Assembly (NCBI GenBank): GCA_036768485.1 | Contig: JAVLUZ010000346.1 | Coordinates: 754,001-818,000, forward strand | Length of the DNA stretch: 64,000 nucleotides | Direction: 5' to 3' | From: Mermis nigrescens | Lineage: Eukaryota; Nematoda; Enoplea; Mermithida; Mermithidae | Shown: positions 43,598-56,400 of the stretch, one piece after another | Layout: each line of letters starts with the position of its first letter | How positions within the stretch are numbered: position 1 is the first letter of the stretch | The notes under the pieces: model-generated | Told to the model about the DNA's origin: nothing | Database searches by the model: none | What the model saw: only the letters and a program-made list of their open reading frames with translations | Position numbers and translations under genes: made by a program

Positions 43598-44160
43598 TTT
43601 TGGGTATCAAAAACGTCCAAAAATATAACCTTGGGTAAGAAAAATTTCAGTACATCAAAATTTTGCGAAAAAATAAATGTTTCGAATTTGACCTTTTGTT
43701 GTTTCAAAAAACAGGTTTTTCACGTGAATAGTATTTTCTTACGCGAGGCAAGGTATACCTGACGTGAGATGAATGAAAATATGGTGCACTAAGCCCAAGG
43801 CGTAAGGAATGTATGTGGTTATAAAAAGACCTAGGTAAAAACCTAGGTAGCAAAATTTCGTCGTGGAAAGAGAAAATGATGAATCGTCGCCTGAGTGTCA
43901 ACGTTTATAGAAAAATGCGAGTGTGAAAGCTGCCTTTGTTGCCAGAGGGTCGACGGAAATAGAAAAATAACGATGGCTTTACCACGATACACAAAAACTT
44001 TACTACGGACGCTTACTTAAATGCGTACTGCCACGATCGCGGTTGATACTACAACAAGGGCAAACGAAATGTTACACATATTTAGATGGTCAAAAATAAT
44101 GATTTTTGGATCGAAAAATGAATTTTAGATGACTGATCAGTCCGGCCATAGCTAGCAGCC

Positions 44161-44178
44161 TCAAAGAGGGGCATTCCA
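44161..44178 (-). promoter_or_regulatory. Candidate primer-binding site
   Basis: One base inside the 5' LTR the minus strand reads TGGAATGCCCCTCTTTG. TGG pairs with the CCA end of a tRNA and the position is right. I cannot say which tRNA. Confidence 0.6.
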
Positions 44179-44179
44179 G

Positions 44180-44847
44180 TGTAAATACAGAGCCGCCCTA
44201 AGTCTACGGAATTGACGTAGGAACGGGTGTATTTGCCTTTGGGACTTACTTAGGTACTCTTAAATCTGCTCTCAGCGCTGGCCCCAATCACGTAGTCAAC
44301 AATAACTTCGATCTTCTGGACCCTTGTAGACCTACGGCGTCAACTCCCTCAGCCCTAATATTGCTGGCCGCACTTTCATCGGGAGTCTTCGCAGCTACGC
44401 CCTAGATCCTAGAGTACCTACCTAATCCCGAAATTGCCGCGAGGTCAGTTGACCTATCTCAACCCCGCTCAAGTTGATAAGTTAACTTATTTTTGAGGTT
44501 TGAATCAAACAGAAATGTTTTGGTTCCTATTTCTGCATAGCACAATGAAGTTTGAAAACAACACCAACAAGTTCTAAGCTGATCAGTCATCATAAATAAT
44601 TAAATAATATTTTTGACCAATTTTGGGATTGAGAAAAGAATATTGAATTATTGAATGAAATAAATAATCACACGAAATTTACCTATTCCTCTCCACCAAA
44701 ACTCAGAGGTCTTTGACGTTCTTATCTAACCGACCTCACCCTTGATATACAACACCCCTGGGTGGGTTTTATCTTTTATTTCGACTATCTACACACGGCC
44801 TTATGCCGGGAAAGAAAAACAAAATTCAATAACGAATAAAACGAGCA
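44180..44847 (-). repeat. 5' LTR of the retrotransposon
   Basis: Begins TGTAAATACAGAG and ends ACGAGCA in plus orientation, so it has TG...CA termini. Nearly collinear with the other LTR, with scattered substitutions and a few indels (for example the GGCCCCAATCACGTAGTC block). It is the 5' LTR because the primer-binding site and gag lie on its inner, lower-coordinate side. Confidence 0.9.
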
Positions 44848-45890
44848 AATGATAAAATCGTCAAGACGCCAACTAACTAATATCCCATCAGGGGATCGCT
44901 ACAGTAAAACGTAAGTTTAAGCCAAACTAACATCAAACAAGAATACTCTCAAATCGAGTCTTTACAATAATGCAATAAGCAGTAATAAGTAAAACAATTA
45001 CTATTAGCATATACTTAATTATATTTTACTGGACAAGTATCTTATTGATTTTCATAATGAAAATTGGGGAATATATGAGAAACTGAAGGCATAGCCACGA
45101 GTACACACATCGCGCAATGGCTACTCGCGTTTGGCTATGTTAACCGATACAGTACCAAACTGTTTTCGGCATGGCCTATGCGAACTACTAAAACAAGTTC
45201 CATACGTGTAACTCTCGTAGTTACAATGTTACGTGTGTGCTAAAGCCATATGATTAGTAGTGGTAGTGTAAACAATGTGCGGTCATTAAACTGGTCATCT
45301 AATGGTTATCCATGGTCATTTAATGGTCAATCAAAGAAAAACAGAGGAAACGCACAGAATTTTTTTAATCGATTTGGAGGGAGCAAGGTACCTATGTTGC
45401 AGGGTGTCAAGTGAAGGAATGTGATTTAGAATCATCTGAATACGAATACCTGAGGGGTTGTTGTCATTCAACTGGTTAGAAGGTTTACTCTAGGTTATAT
45501 CTCTAGTGATTAATTAATTGAATAATTGCATATCTATACATATATTTGTGAAAGTTTGTTTGTATGTTTGTATGTTTGTCCGGGGTTGGCTCCAGCCCCA
45601 TAGCAGATAAGAGGGTTGAAATTTTGGCCCGTGGTTGACCTACCTATGTAGGGTGTAGTAGCGATTTTAAAATTTTGACAAACGCACCCATTGGCTTTGG
45701 GTGGGGAGAGAGCGGGGTTTGGCGATTTTTTTCCAATTTTTTTCAAAACTTAGTTTATACTGTTTGTATAGGGATACCCCGGCCAAGAGGAGCATGCCTG
45801 GCGACACTATGTACATTGTTATATGTTATAGCATTGGTCGGCACTGTGAAACATCAAAATACGGGTTTAACCAAATAATGCCATAACACA
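44848..45890. other. Intergenic DNA right of the retrotransposon
   Basis: No gene. A possible small MITE runs from CATAGCCACGAGTACACACAT (about 45092) to ACGTGTGTGCTAAAGCCATATG (about 45252), whose ends are loosely inverted. Confidence 0.35.
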
Positions 45891-45894
45891 GGCA

Positions 45895-46320
45895 ATTTTA
45901 TAAGATAGGCATGGTATGAGATACTATGTGCAACAAGATAGGCAATGCTATAAGATAAGACTGATATAAGATACCCTGTGCTACAGGATAGGCAATACTA
46001 TAAGATAGGACGTGATATAAGATACCCATGCTACAAGATAGGCAATGCTATAAGATAGAACGTTATAAAAGATACCCCGTGCTACAAGATAGGCAATGCT
46101 ATATGATAGGAAGTGATATAAGATACCCTGAGCTGCAAGATAGGCAATGTTATAAGATAGTATGGGATATAAGATACCCTGTGCTACGAGATAGGCAATG
46201 CTATAAGATAGGTGTGATATAGATACCCTGTCTGTGCCATAACATGCGGTGATATAAGATAGGAGATACCATCAGCTATAACATATGAGTGATATGAGAT
46301 ATCACGTGATATATGACACC
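45895..46320 (+). repeat. Minisatellite, unit about 51 bp
   Basis: Units of the form AGATAGGCAATGCTATAAGA followed by GATATAAGATACCCTGTGC. Starts at 45934, 45985, 46034, 46085, 46137 and 46188, with decayed units on both sides. Confidence 0.9.
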
Positions 46321-46334
46321 CTTTGCTATACCAC

Positions 46335-46705
46335 GAACAAGAAATTTTTAAAACATCAAAAATATGGTTTGACCAAAAAAATTTTCCAAAACATCCTAAA
46401 AGATCAAAAATATGGTTTGACGAAAAAAATTTTCCAAAACATCCCAAAACATCAAAAATATGGGTTTGATTAAAAAAATTTTCCAAAACATCCTAAAACA
46501 TCAAAAATATGGGTTTATTAAAAAAATTTCTCAGAACATCCCAGAACTATCAAAAATATGATTATGGCTAAACAATTTTCAAAACCATTCTGTAACGTCA
46601 AAAATATGGATTTGATCAAAAAAATGGTTGACAAAAGACATTTTAAAAAATCCAAAAAATAAAATATGGTTTATACCAACAATTATTTTAGAAATATCCC
46701 AAAAA
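46335..46705 (+). repeat. Second minisatellite, unit about 48-50 bp
   Basis: Units with ACATCAAAAATATGGTTTGA then AAAAAAATTTTCCAAA. It follows directly on the first array; one isolated unit lies at 45848-45880, before the first array. Confidence 0.85.
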
Positions 46706-48149
46706 CATCAAAAGTCTTGAAAAATAAAAATACAAGAGACATATCAATTCCATATAGCTATCAGGCCTAAGTTCAGCTCGGGCAACGCCGGGCAGCTCAG
46801 CTACTCTCAAATAAAAATACATTAAATTGTCTTAACAGTTTTTTCGTACGTGGATCCATTTTGTTCTAAATAAAGTCATGTGTTCTAAATAAACTTCAGA
46901 TGAATATTTACAAAATATTTAACAAGTAGTGCAAAACATTCAGCAAATAGAATCAATATTTCTGTATAAATCGATATATATGCACACTGGCCTTGTTCCT
47001 CGTCATAATATGACTCTGGAACGTTTAGCATTATACCTAAGGAATAAATACGCGAATTATAAGGTATTTGTCAAATTTAATTATTTATACACCCAATAAT
47101 TCCTCGTCATAGGTTAACGTTTTGACGCTAAGCACGGACTCTGCTAAATACAAAATAATTTTCCTTTATTTGAAATGTAGCTTTAAATCTTAGGCGTCTG
47201 ATTTATAGGTAAATAAAAAAACTAAGTTATTTTTGTTTGAACAGCAGATTTAAATCTGGATTTTATTTGTCCTAAAATGACGTTTCAAATAGGTTCTGGT
47301 TTTATTTGGTGAAAGAATTAAGTCGTTGTTAAAGGAAAACTGTGCAGAAAAGAACACTTTTACCATTTTTGATCAAAGATTGAAGTGGGTCTTACATGAA
47401 GCTAAAAACTTAAGTGTGTGCTTAAGTAAATATAAAAAGGTTTGCTGCTAAAACGCATATACTGTAGAATATTATCGTATTGCACACCAGTAGTTTTAGG
47501 GCAAAACTAGTTTTAGCAGTCTGGGGTGCAATGGTTAAGCATAGGACACGCTGTAGCATAGGCAGCGAGTTGGTTCACTAAAATTTCGGTGTATCAATAA
47601 TAAATAATTAATCTTGGCGACATTCAATTAGTGTACTAAAATAATTGGGGACTGCAATCCCATAATTTAAGCCTAAGGTAAGCCTAAGTGTAAACCGAAA
47701 TAGTTTTCGTGAGTGGGGGTAAGCCTAGGTTGGTCGTGGATTAATCCCTAAAAAAGGGTGACATATGCCAACCTAAGTGTAAAGTATCCCATAACTGAGC
47801 CTGTTAGAGATCTAAGCGTAAGCTAGCTGGTGCAGAGAGGAGAGAGATACACTGGTTTGTAAGCGTTATGTGAAATCCTTGAACTAAACTAAGCTTAAGT
47901 TTAAAGTGAGCCTAAATGTAAACCAGGGTCTCGGTGGGGACGGCCCGCCCAGCCTTAAACTAAGATTAATATAAGACTATATCAATTTTGTTTTTCAGGT
48001 CAATTATTGTGGCGGCGTTATAAAGCAATCGACAATTACGGTGGGCAAATCATATGATAATTTGTTTATTATAGATTTTCCTATGTATCAAAGACATCAT
48101 GCGCATTAGATAAATGTACATATACATATGTAGTATGTAGTGCAACTTA
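46706..48149. other. Intergenic DNA with weak short repeats
   Basis: No exon supported. 47670-47940 contains several imperfect copies of AAGCCTAAGTGTAAACC, spaced irregularly. Confidence 0.4.
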
Positions 48150-48424
48150 TAGTCTCTTTCATTTATACGAGAGCTTTTTCGGTAAATCTTTGCGGGGCTA
48201 CAGTAACTCCATCTTTCTTACTTACTGTAGTTCGCTAGGGATCACTATCTATATTTAGAGCAAGGAAGAGTTTTTCAATAATGTTTTTGCGGCATAATTT
48301 ACTCTCGTCTTCCAGCTGATCAATCAACTTAAATGAAAGTCGCTTATTCAGCTTGTCATAAAATGACACTTTAAACTGAATGGACTAACATTTTAAGCAA
48401 CGCTACCAGCTACCGCATAGCGCA

Positions 48425-49354
48425 TAGTGTTATTTTGATATACCAAAAATAAATTTTGGTATGATTTTGGTAGGCTCCTGCTGGACTATCAATATCATAT
48501 TTCGATTCTGTGAATTTTGATATATTATATTCTTATCATATTAAAAATCTGGAAAATGTGAAAATATTTTTGATATAATTTTGGTATAATTTTAGTGGTA
48601 GCACTTTTTCCTTTTGCGCCTTTTATCTTACTTATTTATTTTGTATGCATGATGCAGTAGGTATTTTCAACGAGGTTGTATTATCATATGGAGACTATAC
48701 GTACAAGTAAGTTTGTACATACATATGTACATATACCGAGCCGAGCCACCCCATACCTACATATAGTCTCCGTTGAGGTTTGTCTATATAAACCAGCATT
48801 ATTTGTGTGTACAATTAGGGCAGCGTAGTATGAGTGAAGTTGCATCTGTCTGTGTTGAGAAATGCGTAACATAAGGTGAGCTCAGCTCATAATTAAGGTT
48901 AGCCTATAGTCTGTTTGAAATAAGTTTAAGCATTAATTTTAAGAATTTTTTCAAAAGTAAGCCGATGGATTACAATAATTATATATCAAATCAATGCTAT
49001 AATCGCAAACGGTCAGTCTGTTGTCGGACATAGTTTTTAAAATTTATGTTAAAACTTGTGTGAAACAGACTGTGAGACTACAAAACATTAGGTAGGTAGG
49101 TATGAATGATATTGACCATTAAATTATTTGTTTTCTTAATCATTGTTAGCTACCTGTATTCTTGAGCATTGAGCTTAGCTGATTGTGATTCAAAACTCTA
49201 TCTACCAAAAACATATTAAATATATACCAAATATCCAAAATATATCATATTTTAAATGAAAAATAGCGAAATATCATATTTATATCATATTAAAATTGAG
49301 CTAACTATACCAATATCATATTTTAATTCTTTTTGGGCTACCAAAATAACACTA
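48425..49354. mobile_element. Non-autonomous hAT element inserted in the MITE
   Basis: Perfect 13-bp inverted ends TAGTGTTATTTTG, flanked by exact 8-bp duplications ATAGCGCA (48417-48424 and 49355-49362). Comparison with the uninterrupted MITE shows the empty site. The interior is rich in ATATCATATT-like motifs. A smaller MITE is nested at 48907-49071. Confidence 0.93.
48907..49071. mobile_element. MITE copy nested in the hAT element
   Basis: Ends TAGTCTGTTTGAAATAAG and TTGTGTGAAACAGACT; interior matches 11220-11377 (for example ATATATCAAATCAATGCTA). Confidence 0.82.
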
Positions 49355-49637
49355 ATAGCGCAGTGGCAAAACGTCTGCTTGTCGTCGTAGTAGCCCGATT
49401 TCGATTCCCGCCGCTGGTTTCTTATTAAGCGCTTTTACTGACTGTAGTATGTCCCAATACTGTTTTAATGCTTTAATTGAAGTTATGTTGACGGTCTAGT
49501 GCATACAAAATGGAAGAATGACAGCCGTTTGCCCTCATTGAGCATATCTATCGACTTACAGTAAATCACCTTGCTACGCTTACTGTAGCCTTCAAAAAAA
49601 TTTGCTGAAAAAGCTCTCGAATAAATAAAACAGACTA

Positions 49638-50463
49638 TAGTTCGCTGAAGTGAAGTGTGAAACAAATTATAGCCGTCCTCCTTAAAATTTGATATACGTA
49701 TGATATGGTCATTGATACACTTTTCATATAATTCTTATGTTTCATCGCTAAATTCATGCCGAAATTGACATAGCGATTTAAAATCTCTCATTTAATATTC
49801 CAATTCTTAAAAAACGACCATTTCTCTCGCTTTTGTCTATACTCAGGTTTCATTTTCAGCTAAAAGTGCTTGCCCAACTTTCCTTATTCCGAGAAATGAT
49901 CAAATCTATTGATTCAAGTTAAACCCGATTAAATACAAGATACTTAACAAATTCGTACCTACTGAAATTGATTGATAGTTTGTAGGAAGTAAACGGTTGG
50001 TAGAAGCCAGAAGAATCATAATAGCTAATAGAACAGCTAAAAACAAGGAAAAACGATAAACAAAGCTGAATCGACCAATAAAAACTAAAAAAGCTCTAAA
50101 AAATCAAGCAATAAGAACCGTAACGCCCTTCTTTCCTGATTAGCTCGACTCCAACACGACTTGCTTTCATAAGTTTCTGGCCTCGTCTATTTTACGTATT
50201 CCTGTCGTATTTGTATTAATTTATTGCTTCCCCCATATCCGCAAGAAAGGAACTGTAGCCCAATGTGTTCATTAGCTGTCATCTATACTAGTATGTATGT
50301 GTCACGCAAAAAGAGGCTTTCTCGGTCCTTCTAGATTTCCTGTACTTGAATGTGATCCGTTTGTCTTGTACTAACTTTAATTTTCAGCTGCACGTACGAA
50401 AACATTCACGGGTTGCACAATAAAATGCTAATCACAATCGCAAATATTAATAAATCGTTTCAA
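49638..50463. other. 3' flank of the ABCG gene
   Basis: No further exon or RNA gene recognised. It should hold the 3' untranslated region of the minus-strand transporter gene. Confidence 0.4.
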
Positions 50464-53400
50464 TTATCTGGCTTTATACGCCCTAATTGTTAATCCGATA
50501 TAACCGATTAAATGAAAAATCGCATATAATAAAACCATGTAGAGCAAATCAACGCCAAAGTTTTCCTGCAGGTAAAATAAAGTAAGTAAATTTGATTGGC
50601 TTTTTGACAAATTTCTGAATAACATAAACATTACCACATGGAAGTTAAATTTGTTCAGAATTGCTTGGCCGTTTGTCAAGCACGACAGCTGTGGGTTGGC
50701 GCAAGCTGAAACATGAGTCCAGGTACGCTATGTGTAAAATTTAGAAACAAAAATTATCAGCTGCTTTTCATATTTCTAAAAAATAGGTACCTACATTTTT
50801 AGAAAAAAGGGGAATCCAATTGTTATGTACTTAAAAGATATAATTCTTGGTAGAAAAGCTAGAAAAAACTAATACTTACATTATCATGCTCTCTAAAAAA
50901 TGACAGGGCCAATAATAGACAAAAACATGACAATTATAAAAATGCTCATGAAGCGCTCTTAGATTGTAAACTTAAAACATGAAAATATAAATGTATAGAT
51001 ATCAAAATTAATAAAAATTAGAGACAAATAATGAAAGTAATGTTTGTGAGTTTTGTATATTTTTCAAATGTTTATCGAATGAAGGGCATTATTTCTAATT
51101 AAGCTAGTACATAGGTATGATTTTGCACCTTCGGTAACGACATTCCCTTTCGCAATCAAAGTAAAGTAATTTACACTCAGTAAAAAACCAAATTTTGTTG
51201 GACAATAATTGAAAAATAAAATTCTTTTATCATAATAAATTGGCGAAAAAATCATTTTGGCCGTCCGAAAATTTCTCATGCATTTCATGACATCAGGTAC
51301 GTTTCAGAGCTCAATTTCTTATTATTTATTTTGATTATTTTATTTTTAATCCTAGTACTACTTACCGTAAATACGGGAAATAGTATGGTTAAAAGAAATC
51401 GACATATTACCCTTTCTATCGGTTAGAAATCGTTAAATAATATCTTATTAGATGCGCAAGTTGATACTGCTGCGAATATAAGCATTTTGAGCTACGGTTT
51501 ACTGTAGCGGGTAAGAAACCACTTTGAAGTCCAATGCCAAATTTTGATTTTTTTGTTTCTTTTTCAGCAAGACACAAAACAAAGAAAATAAGATAGGTTT
51601 TCATTCATTCTATGTGGAGGTAAAATATACCCCAACTAGTTATGTAGCATATTAAGCATATTTTTGCCAAATTTCCATATTTTTGGGCTCCATATTGATT
51701 TTTTTCAATGTAAAGACATCGTTTGCTCTTGTACATACTATATTTATTTATAGCTAACACTATGAAGGACATCTATTACATAAAAGCCATGATCAGAATA
51801 CTTTGTGTCATTATCAGGAGTGCCAGGGTTAAATGCTTAAATTTCTGTTTACTTTTAATTTTACTTATTTAATTTATTCTGCGTGAATCTGTTTCGTTGA
51901 CTAGACAAATTCTTTAGATTACCCAGATACTATTTTGAAAGAATGTCCATTTTAACTTAAAAAAAGCTCCCTGCTGACTGACCTCTCCAGACCACTTTGA
52001 TCTCCCAGACCGGCCAGGCGTTGCAATCTATGCTGCTGACTCCATAAAACAATGCCGTGCCGAGTACACTCAGAATTTCTATTTTTCCAAAACCTTGGTT
52101 ATTTAAAGTGTTTTTAACAATCGCTTTGCAAAAGTAAAAACATTTCGGCGCTTGAGCCAAATAGCCAATTTTTAAAAAAAGAGTATTTTAAGGCGCAAAC
52201 ATCACTTTCAAGCCTAAAAACGAAAATTTAGAAAAAAATGGATTGATTCCAAATTCCCACGTTTAAATAAAAGTATGTAACTTCCTCTTGTGAACACAGG
52301 CCAGTTTGATATTTTATGGCGCATCGATTTTGAGTTTCAAGGTTTGTTATCGAGCAAAATGATTTTTAGACAATCACGTTTTATATTATATGAAGCTTTG
52401 CACGTAGGAATAATGCCCGACCATACGAATAATCTTAGGGGTTTTAAGGGTTTCGCCCACGAATGGGCGTGGGGGGTTGGGGGTTTGTATTCCCCCCCCC
52501 GAGAACTTGAAGCCTTCCTTTCTAGAATGCTGTATACCCCCAGAATTCTATATTTAGTAACATTTTTTGCGATTTTACCCATCCTGACCCCTTAGAATTT
52601 TCTTGCTGCCCACGTATGGTTTCGCCTGCTATCAAAAGGTTCTTCACCTTTAACAAAAATGTTTTTTTACTTTACATCAATTAGAATTTTTGATTTTCTA
52701 TTAAGCGTTTTGGCAACCTCTCAGTTCACAGATGCCATTTGTTCTATGCTTTGTTCCAGTGGCGGATCTAGGATTTTCCTGGGGTAGAAACCCCAACTTT
52801 TCCAAAACCATTCAGAAACAAGTCTAAAAATTGGCTCTTCACGTGTGAAATGGCGTTTTTCGGCGTTTAACGTTGTCTATTTTTATTTAAAATCAGTTTT
52901 GACACAACATTTTTCCAAAAAATTTTAAAATTTATCACAACTTTGTGCGAAAAAAATTATTAAAGTTTTTGACTGCAGCGAAAATCCGACGCAAAACGCC
53001 GAAAAATTTGTACAATTCAGATGGAAGGACGTGCTTAAATTACTGCTCGATTTCCTGTATTTGCAACATTTGACGTAAACGTCGGAAATTTTGAAAATAC
53101 TTGCTTGAAAATAGAAGAAATCTATGCTGAAATATCTGTTTCTGCTTTTGAAAGCTATTTAATAAGCAAAATGGCTTCTAGGCCGCAAAGAAAGTGAATA
53201 AATGTGTATTAATAGGTGTTTATCCAGCGCAAAGCCCTGGAAAAATTTGAGAAATTATGATCACTAGGGGCCAAGAATTATTGTAAATTACATACTCATT
53301 CTTTATCTTGCCAACTATTTTGGGCCAAAGGGGGCCGCCCCCAACCCCGCCCCTCCCCCTCCTTAAATCCGTCTCTGCTCTATGCTAAATAATATTGTAA

Positions 53401-56400
53401 GAAACGTCAGAGACGACGCGTATTCCTCGTTTTTAAGCCCAAAAAGGATGGAAGAAATTCTAGGTTCCACACTTTCGAAATTCTTGTGCATGAATGTAAT
53501 GAAATAAACCGATTTAAAATTAACAAATGCATACGAGTATAAACATCTATCGGAGTTGTTTGCAAAAACCTACTTATGTTTGTTACTGGTTCCCATTGAA
53601 CGATAAACAGAGCTTCGTACCCATATCGAAACCATGAAATGTACTGCGCCCATGACAGGTATGAAGGGATTGTCCTAAATGTGTGATAAAAAATAAGTAT
53701 GATATGAAGAAAACATAAAACAGAAAAAATGTGCGCAGGAGGAACTGGGACAATTAAAATATTTTTATGTACGTAGCTCGTTTTTATATTGTCAGACGCA
53801 GTCGATTCAATTATTTATGTAGTATTTATGTTGAAACGGAAAGATTTATTTTTATAGACAAAATTTTGTGCATCTAGAGATTTGTTTAACTTTTGAATGT
53901 TGATTATTACTCTGTCTCTACGTCATCTTTCGGATCAGCGCAGACACGTAGCTGGGCGGGACAGGGGAAGTAGCCCCCAAAATTTTGAAAGTATAGTTTT
54001 TACAAGATCGTTCCGAAAGAAACGTTTGAAATTCTAAACGCATATTTGATAAACCGGCAGAATAGATTTTAGAAAACTTTCAAGCTTGCGCCAAATTTAC
54101 TTTTTTGCATAATCATTGTCTTTCAAAATTTTCTGACGCTCGGCTCACATCATTTTCACCAAAACGTGTAAAATTTGCTCTTTATGGTCTACTGTGCTAT
54201 ACCAGGAAGTCATCTGAATACAAAACATGCAATTTCTGCAGTACTCAGTTTGATATAATCATAAATTTCCGACACGAGAATTTCGGGTTTTTTGAGCTAA
54301 TCTCAAGATCCATTTGGCTATTTTTAAAGTAGTGGGGGTTAATAACCACTAATTTTTGGAAAAAATTCAAAAATGTCAGATATTTTCTGACAGTCGGGGG
54401 ATAGGGAGACTACCATCATTATGCGCACATTGTAGGTAGAATGCCCGACAGTAGCAAAATAGTTGCCTCCCCAAGTTTTAAGAAAATCAATATTGCCCCC
54501 CCCCCAGAATTCAATTTTTGAAATTTTTTTCGCTTTTTCGCAATTTTTTGATCTAATGCAGTTCAAATTTTTACACATGAGAAACGTGAAAATTTTATGC
54601 TCTTTTTATCACCATACCATCGTTTTTAAGGCCATTTTTGTTCTTCACAAAATCATTCATGTTACACTAGAAATTTCTTGCTGCCACGTAGGAGTCGACC
54701 AACTTTGGATGGCATTACACCCAACCCTGTTGAATGTATGGGTGTATTGCTGATAAGTCATTTGTTTAGTAATTTTATATGACATATGTACATTGTGAAG
54801 ACAATTTAAATCCAAACTAATCAGTTTTAAAATTTTTCCTCTCAAAATATGTGACATTCATTGAGAAACGCTCAAAAATGCCATTACTTTTGTCCATCTG
54901 CAATTTGTGGTCGGTTTTAGTCTTCTCAAATTCAGAAGGCCAGCTATTCGCCTGCATGGAGACATAACAAGGTGGTGGGGGATTCCCACCTCCCCCACTC
55001 CTGAAGCTCGAAACTTTTGCCCACTACTCATTTTTTGGCGAAAACTTAGGTTTCTTAATCAGTTTCATGTGTTTTTATTTCATTGTTTGTCCAATTGGTG
55101 TACCACCCTTATCCTAAGAGTTGCCGGGACACTTAATTCTAAATTTTGAGTCGTTACATGCATGTCTTGAGATCAGATCATCTTTATATATAAAATACAC
55201 TAATCATAAAAATGAGAACTATCCGCTGAAAACTATTTTTCGATATACCAACTTGTGTTTAGTAACAAGAATTTCTCTTTAGATACCTACAACATATTCT
55301 ATTTCAGATAAGCTTGAGCGAAAAATTTTATGAACTTCTACCGATATTACGCCGACAGTGTCCCCTTCTTACAACTATAACGGAACATTTCTGTCTTGTG
55401 CAGTTCTAAAAAAATATAATTAAACAGCATTTTGAAGAGTTTTTTGTTTACACTAAATGCCATTGTGTGTCCAGCGTGTAAAGTTTTACAGTAATGTCAT
55501 AACATATAATTTTTATAAATTTTAGTCAGTTATACGACTTTTCTAACGCAGTGTTGCATTCTCTCTGGTCTGCTTGTTTTATATGTAGACAATTTAGTAA
55601 GCTCTAAAATTTATTTTTAAGTAACTTACTTTCGGAGAAAACACATTCTGGTCGAGTTTTTGACTATTTTATGTCTGCCAAATACTTTGTATAGGAGTTC
55701 TCCAAAAATCTATCTAGAGAAATGTATTACGAATCAAGGGCTACATGATGAATTTGACCGCGTTTGTATAAAGTCAATGCGGAGTTAGTTGTCGTAATGT
55801 AAAGTTCACAATCTGGTGATGGACAAAAAACACGTTTTTACCTCCTTTTAATTTCTTAACCGTTCCAGTTATAAAGTGGGAAGTACGAAGTGCTATAAAA
55901 CTAAAGTGCATCTAAAGGGCTACACGTCGAACTTGGACGCGTTTCCTTAAACTCAATACAGAGTTACTTCTAGGAGTGTAAAGTTTAAAATCTGAGGTAA
56001 ATTAAAGTTTAAAGTCTTGGGTAAAAAAACATGTCATTGACCGTTTTTTGTCTGTCAACTACTCTAATTATGTGTCCTAAGAAACTTTTTCAGATAGAAA
56101 TATAATACAATTTAAAGGCTACTTTCGGCTTACCAGCAAACTTTTGTACACTGGATACGGAGTTAGATATGATTGCTTAAACTTTACACTCCAGTGTACG
56201 ATGTAAAAACTACTTTGTCTAAGATTTCTCCGCCAAATTGAAGAGAATAAAAATAAAAAACGTTTGGAGGGCTAAACGTCGCAGCGGATTGCGTTTAAAA
56301 AATGCAATATTGAGTTACTAATGGAGGTGTAAAGTTCGAAATCAGGGATGTAACATTAGGCGAAAAAACACGTTTATTTCCGTTTTTTTGCTTTGTCTTG

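Larger units (their letters stand above)
32609..44847 (-). mobile_element. Ty3/Gypsy-type LTR retrotransposon with extra 3' coding block
   Basis: Two related LTRs (32609-33269 and 44180-44847) enclose about 10.9 kb read on the minus strand in the order gag, protease, RT-RNase H, integrase, then a 3.8-kb additional region. Integrase after RNase H places it in the Ty3/Gypsy order. Left and right flanks read AATGT and AATGA, a near-match target duplication of four to five bases. Stops and frameshifts inactivate every long frame, yet catalytic residues of protease, RT and integrase survive, so decay is moderate. The length exceeds that of a usual Gypsy element because of the 3' block, which sits where env-like genes normally lie but does not look like an envelope protein. 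Confidence 0.93.
48150..49637. mobile_element. Second TA-target MITE with tRNA-like core, split by a hAT element
   Basis: Ends TAGTCTCTTTCATTTATACG and AATAAATAAAACAGACTA are flanked by TA (48148-48149, 49638-49639). Without the 930-bp insertion plus duplication it is about 550 bp and collinear with 31376-31917, including the decayed tRNA-like part on both sides of the insertion. Confidence 0.88.
50706..53573 (-). other. Intron of the ABCG gene (2.9 kb)
   Basis: Flanked by the donor GTAGGT (exon ending at 53574) and the acceptor ATGTTTCAG (before 50705). It contains a C/G-tract MITE (52447-52622) and a hAT-like MITE (52751-53378). No other feature supported. Confidence 0.85.

Noticed and set aside
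32609..44847. BEL/Pao or Copia classification
   Set aside because: Integrase follows RNase H and the RT box is YIDD, as in Ty3/Gypsy; Copia has integrase before RT.
51957..52160. Possible extra ABCG exon on the minus strand
   Set aside because: The phases of the flanking exons close without it, it has no fitting splice sites, and the residues do not match ABCG proteins.
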